Assembly (NCBI GenBank): GCA_003240855.1 | Contig: QFNN01000063.1 | Location: 1-16,743 of the forward strand | DNA length: 16,743 nt | Origin: Sphingomonas sanxanigenens | GTDB taxonomy: Bacteria > Pseudomonadota > Alphaproteobacteria > Sphingomonadales > Sphingomonadaceae | Direction: 5' to 3' | Program-made: the position numbers and the translations under genes | The notes under the pieces: generated by a model | Seen by the model: the letters and a program-made list of their open reading frames with translations, nothing else | Databases searched by the model: none | Told to the model about the DNA's origin: nothing | Shown: one piece after another, positions 7,657 to 16,743 of the stretch | Numbering within the stretch: the first letter of the stretch is position 1 | Layout of the letters: each line of letters opens with the position of its first letter

Positions 7657-9003
7657 ATGGCCACCTATGATTATGATCTGTTCGTCATCGGCGCGGGGTC
7701 GGGCGGCGTGCGGGCTGCGCGCGTCTCCGCTGCGCATGGCGCGAAAGTGGCGGTCGCCGAGGAATATAAGGTCGGCGGCACCTGCGTGATCCGCGGCTGC
7801 GTGCCAAAGAAGCTTCTGGTCTACGGCGCGCATTTCGCCGAGGATTTGATGGACGCGCGCCATTTCGGCTGGAAGGTCGAGCATTGCAGTTTCGACTGGC
7901 CCACGCTGCGCGACAATGTGCTGGCCGAGGTCGACCGGATCAGCGGCGCTTATACCAGCACGCTCGACAATCACGCGGTCGAGATCATCCGCGAGCGCGC
8001 GACGATTGCGGGGCCACACGAAGTCAGGCTGGCGAGCGGGCGCACGGTCTCCGCCAAATATATTCTCGTCGCGACGGGCGCGTGGCCGACGGTCCCCGAT
8101 GTGCCCGGCGCCAAACATGGCATCACCTCCAATGAGGTTTTTCATCTCGATACGATGCCGAAGCGCATCCTGATCGCTGGCGGCGGCTATATCGCCAACG
8201 AGTTTGCGGGCATCTTCCACGAGTTTTCCTGCCACGTTACGGTGATGAACCGCAGCGACCGCATATTGCGCGGCTATGACGAGCAGATCCGCGACCGGCT
8301 GCTCCAGATCTCGATGACCAAGGGCATCGATTTCCGTTTCAACGCCGAGTTTGAGGCGATCGAAAAGCAGGCAGACGGCTCGCTGCGCGTCACCATGACC
8401 AACCACGCGCCGATCGAGGTCGATCAGGTGCTGTTCGCGATCGGCCGGACGCCCAAGACCGTGGGACTGGGACTCGAAAATGCAGGTGTCGAGCTGAACG
8501 CGCGCGGCGCGATCACGGTCGATGACGATAACCGCTCAAGCTGCGGGTCGATCTTCGCGGTTGGCGACGTTACCGATCGCGTCCAGCTTACGCCCGTCGC
8601 GATCCGCGAGGGGCAGGCCTTTGCCGACACGCAGTTCGGCGGCAAGCCGACGCGCGTCGATTATGGCTGCATCCCCTCGGCCGTGTTCAGCCATCCGCCG
8701 ATCGCGGGCGTCGGGATGACCGAGAGCCAGGCGAAGATGAAATATGGATCGGTGAAGGTCTATACCTCGGACTTTCGCCCGATGAAGAATGTGCTCGCCG
8801 GGCGCAACGAGCGCGCGCTTTACAAGATGATCTGTCAGCCCGAGACCGATCGCATCCTTGGCATCCATATGATCGGTCCGGATGCGCCGGAGATCCTCCA
8901 GGTCGCGGCGATCGCGATCAAGGCGGGGCTGAGCAAGGCCGCGTTCGACCAGACGGTGGCGCTCCACCCGACGATGGCGGAGGAACTGGTGCTGATGCGT
9001 TAG
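7657..9003 (+). CDS. gor: Glutathione-disulfide reductase (class I flavin disulfide reductase)
   Basis: This enzyme reduces oxidised glutathione with NADPH and FAD in the cytosol. The 448-residue protein starts with an FAD-binding GAGSGGVRAA motif and has the redox-active pair Cys43-Cys48 in GGTCVIRGCVPKK, which is the glutathione-reductase form of the disulfide motif. A second nucleotide fold (IAGGGYIANEFAG) with arginines downstream (NRSDRILRGYDEQIR) suits NADPH. The FAD-binding GSIFAVGDVTDRVQLTPVA follows. The C-terminal HPTMAEE supplies the catalytic base His437 to the partner subunit, so the enzyme should be a homodimer. The ATG at 7657 is 6 bases after TTTGGAG; an ATG at 7651 is less well spaced. 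Trypanothione or related-substrate reductases share this fold but are unlikely here. Confidence 0.93.
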   Translation: MATYDYDLFVIGAGSGGVRAARVSAAHGAKVAVAEEYKVGGTCVIRGCVPKKLLVYGAHFAEDLMDARHFGWKVEHCSFDWPTLRDNVLAEVDRISGAYTSTLDNHAVEIIRERATIAGPHEVRLASGRTVSAKYILVATGAWPTVPDVPGAKHGITSNEVFHLDTMPKRILIAGGGYIANEFAGIFHEFSCHVTVMNRSDRILRGYDEQIRDRLLQISMTKGIDFRFNAEFEAIEKQADGSLRVTMTNHAPIEVDQVLFAIGRTPKTVGLGLENAGVELNARGAITVDDDNRSSCGSIFAVGDVTDRVQLTPVAIREGQAFADTQFGGKPTRVDYGCIPSAVFSHPPIAGVGMTESQAKMKYGSVKVYTSDFRPMKNVLAGRNERALYKMICQPETDRILGIHMIGPDAPEILQVAAIAIKAGLSKAAFDQTVALHPTMAEELVLMR

Positions 9004-9004
9004 A

Positions 9005-9028
9005 GGCTGATCCGGTGAAGCCGGAGCC
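9005..9028. terminator. Bulged hairpin between convergent genes
   Basis: GGCT-GAT-CCGG, loop TGAAG, CCGG-AGCC (9005-9028) folds into a stem with a 3-base bulge just after the glutathione reductase stop and before the end of the convergent AI-2E-family gene. No T tract follows, so it is at best a weak bidirectional terminator. Confidence 0.4.
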
Positions 9029-9048
9029 GCCTCCAACTCAATGCGGAT

Positions 9049-10098
9049 TCACGCCGCGCTGCCGACGAGTTCGCGCCAGAGCAGGATGAGGGCAGCCATC
9101 ACGGCGGGGCCGACGAACAGGCCGAGCAGGCCGAACGCCTCGACCCCGCCGAGAATGCCGATCAGCACCCAGACGAAGGGCAGGCGGGTCGCCCCTCCGA
9201 TCAGGAAGGGGCGGACGAAATGGTCGGCGATGGCGATCACCGCCGCACCCAATATGACGATGCCGACCGCGCCCGCCACCGATCCCTGCATCAGCAGCAG
9301 CACGGCGGCGATCCCGATCAGCAATGCCGCGCCGAAGGGGATCATGGCGGCGATGGCGGTTAGCGCGCCCAGCAGGATCGGATGGGGAACCCCCGTCACC
9401 ACATAGCCGATCGCCATCGCGACGCCTTCACCGATGCCGACGAGGACCAGCCCGTCGATCGTGCCGCGGATCGATTTGATGATCTGGATGCCAATGCGCT
9501 CGCCCGCCGGGCCGAAGATGCGGTCGCCCGCCCGCCGCATCTGCGCGATGATCCTGTCCTTGTCGCGCAGCAGGAAGAAGAGCGTAATCAGGGTGAAGGC
9601 GAAGATTGTCGTATGATGCAGGATGCGGCTGCCGATCAGCCGTGATTGATCGAGCACCGCCGCGTCGCTCAGATGGCCGAGCTGGCGTTGCGCGCCTTCG
9701 GGCGTGGCGAGATTTTCGGCCCACCAGTCGGCTACGGCGCGTTCGCCGAAGGGCAGGTTGGCGATCCACTGCGGCGCCGGGATGCCGTTGGCGCGCGCAT
9801 CGGCGATCCAGTGCGCAAGGTCGCGCGCCTCGTGGATCGCCTGCAGCAGGCCGGCTGCGATGGGCAGCAGGACTGCCAGCCCGATGACGAGCGTGGCGAT
9901 CGCCGGCAGCAGGTGGCGGCTGAGCCTGGGCCAGCGCTGCTCGGCGCGCGCATAGACCGGCCCGATCGCGATCGTGATGACCAGCGCCCAGAGCAAAGCC
10001 GGCAGGAAGGGGTGCGCGACCCACAGCCCGAATAGCGCGAGCGCCGCCGCCAGCACGATGCGTGCGATGCGCTGGCGGCTTTCGGATGGCGCGGCCAT
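9049..10098 (-). CDS. AI-2E family transporter-like membrane protein (PF01594)
   Basis: The 349-residue protein is strongly hydrophobic, with paired helices near the N-terminus (LAAALALFGLWVAHPFLPA and the segment after it), a soluble middle of about 100 residues, and a C-terminal block of several helices holding the conserved GVPHPILLGALTAIAAMIPF and IADHFVRPFLIGG motifs. This layout fits the AI-2E (PerM/YhhT/YtnP-like) family in the inner membrane. Substrates in this family are mostly unknown, and the AI-2 name should not be taken as evidence of quorum-sensing export; some members act as Na+ or Li+/H+ antiporters. The start is the ATG at 10098, only 4 bp after the acs stop; no clear ribosome-binding site is present, which suggests coupling to acs translation. 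Confidence 0.85.
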   Translation of the reverse strand: MAAPSESRQRIARIVLAAALALFGLWVAHPFLPALLWALVITIAIGPVYARAEQRWPRLSRHLLPAIATLVIGLAVLLPIAAGLLQAIHEARDLAHWIADARANGIPAPQWIANLPFGERAVADWWAENLATPEGAQRQLGHLSDAAVLDQSRLIGSRILHHTTIFAFTLITLFFLLRDKDRIIAQMRRAGDRIFGPAGERIGIQIIKSIRGTIDGLVLVGIGEGVAMAIGYVVTGVPHPILLGALTAIAAMIPFGAALLIGIAAVLLLMQGSVAGAVGIVILGAAVIAIADHFVRPFLIGGATRLPFVWVLIGILGGVEAFGLLGLFVGPAVMAALILLWRELVGSAA

Positions 10099-10102
10099 GC
10101 GT

Positions 10103-12052
<1,950 letters not shown>

Positions 12053-12181
12053 GGACTCCCCTTCCATTTACCAAGTTCTTTGGGCGCGGGCGGAGGCAAA
12101 AGGCAAGCCCGATGAAGAGGCTGGGCGCAAGGAGGCGCTTGGCTTACATTCTCGTCAACACAAAATATGGGGAGAGGCGCG

Positions 12182-13198
12182 GTGGCGGGAACGGTGCTGG
12201 TCACGGGCGGTAGCGGCTTCATCGCAGGCTATCTGATCCGGCAATTGGTGGCGGAGGGTTGGACCGTGCGCGCCACGGTGCGTTCGCTCGCGCGTGAAGC
12301 CGATGTGCGCAGGTTGCTCGCAGTGGACGACAGCAAGCTGCGTTTTTTCGCGGCCGACCTGATGAGCGACGATGGCTGGGCCGCAGCGGCCGAGGGATGT
12401 TCGCATATGGCGCATGTCGCCTCGCCCTTTCCGGCCACCGCGCCCCGGCATGAGGATGAACTGGTCGTTCCCGCGCGCGAGGGCGCATTGCGTGCGCTCA
12501 GGACGGCGAAGGCGGCAGGCGTCAGGCGCGTGGTGATGACCTCGTCGGTCGCGGCGATCGCCTATGGCCGGCCGCGTGGCGTCTATACTTTCACCGAAGC
12601 CGACTGGACCGATCTGACCAGCCCCGAAATCTATCCCTATGTGAAGTCCAAGACCATCGCCGAGCATGCGGCGCGCGACTGGGTGGCGGCCGAGGGCGGC
12701 GGGCTGGAATATTGCACGATCAATCCTGCGGCGGTTCTCGGCCCGGTGCTGAGCAGCGATTTCGCGGCGTCGATCGAACTGGTCAGGCGCCTCATCGAAG
12801 GCGCGCTGCCGGGGCTGCCTGATCTGGGCTTCGGGATTGTCGACGTTCGCGACGTGGCCGATCTGCATGCCCGCGCCCTCGCCGCGCCGGATATGGCGGG
12901 GGAGCGCTTCATAGCCTCGGGGCCGTTCCTGCGGCTGACCGACGTCGCGCGCATCCTCCGCGAGGCAATGGGGCGCGACGCGCGCAAAGTGCCGCTGCGC
13001 CGCCTGCCCGATTTCGTGGTGCGCATCGCAGGGCGCTTCGATCCCGCGATTCGGCAGATCACCACTGAACTGGGCAAGACGCGCAACATGGACGCAAGCC
13101 ATGCGCGCGAGAAGCTTGGCTGGGTGGCTCGCCCGCCCGAGGAAACCATCGTCGCGACCGCGCAGAGCCTGATCGACCTGGGCATTGTCAGGGTCTGA
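12182..13198 (+). CDS. Extended SDR, NAD(P)-dependent epimerase/dihydroflavonol-reductase-like
   Basis: The 338-residue protein starts with a Rossmann GGSGFIAG motif, has an SDR pair Tyr153-xxx-Lys157 (YVKSK) after a Thr-Ser-Ser (MTSSVAAIAY) triplet, and a FGIVDVRDVADLH segment typical of the dihydroflavonol-4-reductase-like branch. The probable reaction is NAD(P)H-dependent reduction of an aldehyde or ketone, but no substrate can be read from the sequence. The GTG start at 12182 is preferred because GGGGAGAGG (12169-12177) lies 4 bases upstream; an in-frame ATG at 12167 would place that site inside the gene. It is divergent from acs, with a weak possible promoter TTGGCT (12139-12144) and AAAATA (12162-12167). 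Confidence 0.85.
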   Translation: MAGTVLVTGGSGFIAGYLIRQLVAEGWTVRATVRSLAREADVRRLLAVDDSKLRFFAADLMSDDGWAAAAEGCSHMAHVASPFPATAPRHEDELVVPAREGALRALRTAKAAGVRRVVMTSSVAAIAYGRPRGVYTFTEADWTDLTSPEIYPYVKSKTIAEHAARDWVAAEGGGLEYCTINPAAVLGPVLSSDFAASIELVRRLIEGALPGLPDLGFGIVDVRDVADLHARALAAPDMAGERFIASGPFLRLTDVARILREAMGRDARKVPLRRLPDFVVRIAGRFDPAIRQITTELGKTRNMDASHAREKLGWVARPPEETIVATAQSLIDLGIVRV

Positions 13199-13202
13199 GA
13201 AC

Positions 13203-13225
13203 TGGCTTGATCGCGGCGCAAGCCA
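13203..13225. terminator. Hairpin between convergent SDR and pccR genes
   Basis: TGGCTTG (13203-13209) and CAAGCCA (13219-13225) form a perfect 7-bp stem with a 9-base loop in the 59-bp convergent gap. It could end transcription on both strands, though no T tract is present. Confidence 0.4.
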
Positions 13226-13257
13226 TGCCGTCGCCGCGCGGGTCGCCCCATTGCCGG

Positions 13258-14640
13258 CTATGCCAGCCGATAAGGGACGACATGACGTATCGTCGGATCG
13301 ATCACGATCGCGCGATCGGCCGGCGGGAAGGCGCGCTGGTCGCAATCGGGGCGCGGGCAGAGGCGGCATGACAGGCCGATGGGCGTCGCCGAACGCGGCG
13401 CGGACAGGTCGATGCCGTCGGCATAGACGAAATCGCGCGCATGCTCGGCCTCGCAGCCCAGCGCCACGGCATAGCGGCGCGGCGGCCGGTTGTAGCTGCC
13501 CGACGCTTTGACCAGGCCCTTCGCCATGGAAAGGTAGCGGACCCCGTCGGGCGTCTCGACGAGCTGGGTCATGATCCGGTCGGGAATGGCGACGGCCTCA
13601 TGCACCACCCACAGCGGGCAGGCGCCGCCGAAACGCGCGAACTGCAGGCGCGTCGCCGAATGGCGCTTGGTGATGTTGCCTGCCATGTCGACGCGGCAGA
13701 AAAAGACCGGCATGCCCCGTGCGCCAGGGCGCTGGAGGGTCGAGAGGCGATGGCAGGCCTGCTCGAAGCTGACCCCGAAGGCGCGACTGAGCCGGTCGAT
13801 GTCGTGCCGTTCCGCGCGGGCGGCGGTGCGAAAGCGCTCATAGGGCATGAGCAGCGCGCCGGCGGCATAGTTGGCGAGGCCGACCGACAGCAGGCGGCGG
13901 GCCTCGTCGGAGCGCAGCGCGGCGGCGTCGGTGATCGCGGCGATCTCGCGCTGCAGTTCGAGCGCGGCCAGTTGATGGGCGAGCATGAAGCGCCGGCTTT
14001 CGGTGGGAAGCGTGTTCGAGATCGTCAGCCGCCCGCGCGCGCTGTCGAGATGGCGCAGCATGCCCGGATCGTCGCCGGTCGCGACCGCGAGGCCATGGGC
14101 GGCGAGGCGGGCGAGGAGCGCGTCGTCGTCGGGGAGTTCGGCGGCCAGAGCCTCGGTGCCGCGATCGATGGGGTCGACATAATTGCCCGCCTCGTGGAAC
14201 CAGTCGCGCACTTCTTCCCAGGGCAGGCGGCCGCCGCCGCTGGCGAGGCCTTCGTCGACCATCTGGAGCCGTTCCTCGGCGCGGCGATAGGCGTCGTGGA
14301 GGAGGAGGAAGCGATCGGCGAAATCAGGCTGCTGCTCGACGATTCTTGCCAGGTTGTCAGGCGGAACACGCGGTTCGGCGAAGATCGGATCGGCGAGCGC
14401 GGCGTGAAGCGCGGCGAAGCGTTGCTCGGGCCGGCCGGCCTGGATGGCGTCGAGATCAAGCGGGTGATGGCGGGCGAGCGCGGCGAGGACGGGGGGCGTC
14501 AGCGGGCGGGCGTCATTCTCTATCTGACTGAGATAACTGACGGAAATCCCGAGACGCGCGGCCATCGCGGCCTGGCCCAGCCCGGTGCGGGCGCGGATGG
14601 CGCGAAGCCGTTCGCCGGCGAAGAGGCGCTTGACGGTCAT
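13258..14640 (-). CDS. pccR: ScfR-family transcriptional regulator, PccR-like
   Basis: The 460-residue protein opens with an XRE-type helix-turn-helix (GLGQAAMAARLGISVSYLSQIE, about residues 18-40), followed by an IrrE-like middle and a DUF2083-type sensing domain. It ends with a Cys cluster, CRLCPRPDC, followed by QRAFPP. This order matches the short-chain fatty acyl-CoA regulators (RamB, MccR, PccR), which sense acyl-CoA and control acetate or propionate pathways. The IrrE-type zinc motif HExxH appears degraded (LAHQLAALE), as usual for non-protease members. Start at 14640 is chosen because it precedes the HTH and faces the divergent pccB. The 104-bp intergenic region carries TTYGCA boxes. 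PccR identity is inferred from that context; MccR-like is the alternative. Confidence 0.85.
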   Translation of the reverse strand: MTVKRLFAGERLRAIRARTGLGQAAMAARLGISVSYLSQIENDARPLTPPVLAALARHHPLDLDAIQAGRPEQRFAALHAALADPIFAEPRVPPDNLARIVEQQPDFADRFLLLHDAYRRAEERLQMVDEGLASGGGRLPWEEVRDWFHEAGNYVDPIDRGTEALAAELPDDDALLARLAAHGLAVATGDDPGMLRHLDSARGRLTISNTLPTESRRFMLAHQLAALELQREIAAITDAAALRSDEARRLLSVGLANYAAGALLMPYERFRTAARAERHDIDRLSRAFGVSFEQACHRLSTLQRPGARGMPVFFCRVDMAGNITKRHSATRLQFARFGGACPLWVVHEAVAIPDRIMTQLVETPDGVRYLSMAKGLVKASGSYNRPPRRYAVALGCEAEHARDFVYADGIDLSAPRSATPIGLSCRLCPRPDCDQRAFPPADRAIVIDPTIRHVVPYRLA

Positions 14641-14653
14641 GCGCCATGGATAG

Positions 14654-14697
14654 TTTGCAAAGTGACTGTTCGCAACTTCGCAAGTTCGCATTTGCAA
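14654..14697. promoter_or_regulatory. PccR operator cluster (five TTYGCA boxes)
   Basis: A palindromic TTTGCAAA lies at 14654-14661, then TTCGCAA at 14669-14675 and 14677-14683, TTCGCAT at 14685-14691 and TTTGCAA at 14691-14697. The three TTCGCA copies are spaced exactly 8 bp apart. In Rhodobacter sphaeroides, PccR recognises a TTTGCAAA-X4-TTTGCAAA motif upstream of pccB, as I recall the published work, and RamB has a similar TTTGCAAA core. Here the boxes fill the divergent pccR-pccB spacer, so they probably control both genes. Spacing differs from the published tandem arrangement. Confidence 0.7.
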
Positions 14698-14744
14698 GTG
14701 CGGCCAAAGGCTGGAAGGAGGCGCGCGTCGCAAAGGGAGAAGCC

Positions 14745-16271
<1,527 letters not shown>

Positions 16272-16347
16272 GGGCCGTGGAAGCCTTGGCGTTGGTCGCG
16301 GAAAGCTCAATAACTAATAAGGTGAGTCTATATTTCTCGCTGATCTT

Positions 16348-16611
16348 TTGCACGACCTTGTAGTCGGTCATGTTGCTCCTGTCGTGGTCGGGGTAATCGT
16401 CGCGATTTGGCGCCTACGTAGGCACAATAATAAAGTGCGCGAGCGAAGAGATATTGTCGAGGATGGGTGGATTGCGCGTTGGGCCGATGACCACGATGCA
16501 TACGAGATTGAAAGTCGAGCCATAGAGCGCCGAGAGAGAAGCGCGATAACTTGGGGTGTGTTTATTGCAATCGGGCTAATAGTGGTGCGGATTATATTGT
16601 ATGGATGGTGA
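16348..16611 (+). CDS. Possible small two-helix membrane protein, unknown function
   Basis: An 87-residue frame starting with TTG shows a hydrophobic N-terminal segment (VAPVVVGVIVAIW), a highly charged middle (RRHNNKVRERRDIVEDG, then EIESRAIERRERSA) and a second hydrophobic helix at the C-terminus (ITWGVFIAIGLIVVRIILYGW). The pattern looks like a small helix-loop-helix inner-membrane protein, and its lower GC than the neighbouring pccB points to a different origin. No ribosome-binding site precedes the TTG. GTG at 16384 is another start. I recognise no family, and it may be a remnant. Confidence 0.45.
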   Translation: MHDLVVGHVAPVVVGVIVAIWRLRRHNNKVRERRDIVEDGWIARWADDHDAYEIESRAIERRERSAITWGVFIAIGLIVVRIILYGW

Positions 16612-16683
16612 TATGAAGCTCGGTCGGTTGAACCGTATCGACATGGCGATGTGAGGGCTGAATGTTGATGACTTCCGTCATTG

Positions 16684-16743
16684 CGAGCATAGCGAAGCAA
16701 TCCAGTCCGATGCCGGGCATTCTGGATTGCTTCGCTATGCTCG
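16684..16743. repeat. Perfect 22-bp inverted repeat of the alphaproteobacterial palindromic type
   Basis: The 22 bases at 16684-16705 are the exact reverse complement of those at 16722-16743, with a 16-base loop. The arm starts CGAGCATAGCGAAGCAATCC. Flanking GTCATTG at 16678 (left side) suggests that the repeat is longer and continues past the window. Repeats with GCGAAGCAATCC cores are widely scattered in intergenic spaces of sphingomonads and other alphaproteobacteria. It may also end transcription at this position. Confidence 0.8.

Overview
The window looks like chromosome of an alphaproteobacterium, most probably a sphingomonad (Sphingomonadales). The grounds are GC-rich coding with strong third-position GC in the right two thirds, a GTTC-N7-GTTC type LexA box, an ScfR/PccR-pccB pair with TTTGCAA-type operators, and a palindromic repeat of a kind common in these genomes. 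The genus is an inference from style, not from a marker gene.

Region 1 (1 to about 5347) is the right-hand end of a decayed integrative element sitting against the 3' end of a tRNA-Ser(CGA) gene. From left to right it holds a 5'-truncated AAA_13-type ATPase fragment on the minus strand; an SOS box; a UmuD-like protein lacking both catalytic residues of its protease family; a single reading frame that joins the catalytic half of a UmuC polymerase to a VirD4/TraG-like DNA-transfer ATPase; a small basic protein overlapping it by 4 bp; an AT-rich spacer with a palindrome; a 113-residue protein of unknown function; and a large serine recombinase overlapping that protein by 4 bp. The recombinase frame has no stop before the tRNA gene and reads through it antisense, so the attachment site probably lies at this junction. 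The other end of the element is not in the window.

Region 2 (5438 to 9003) is core chromosome: hspQ, pgi and a glutathione-disulfide reductase gene, all on the plus strand with recognisable promoter candidates. Region 3 (9049 to 12052, minus strand) is acs, acetyl-CoA synthetase, followed after 4 bp by an AI-2E-family membrane protein. Region 4 holds a plus-strand extended SDR reductase, then the divergent pair pccR (minus) and pccB (plus), which share a 104-bp spacer containing at least five TTYGCA boxes. Together acs, pccR and pccB form a neighbourhood for short-chain acyl-CoA (acetate and propionate) metabolism. Region 5 (16272 to the end) is a poorly explained tail with a possible two-helix membrane protein and a perfect 22-bp inverted repeat at the right edge.

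The most unusual observation is the in-frame UmuC-VirD4 fusion behind an SOS box and a protease-dead UmuD-like gene. It may be a new SOS-linked arrangement or simply a deletion scar in a dying element; the sequence alone does not decide.
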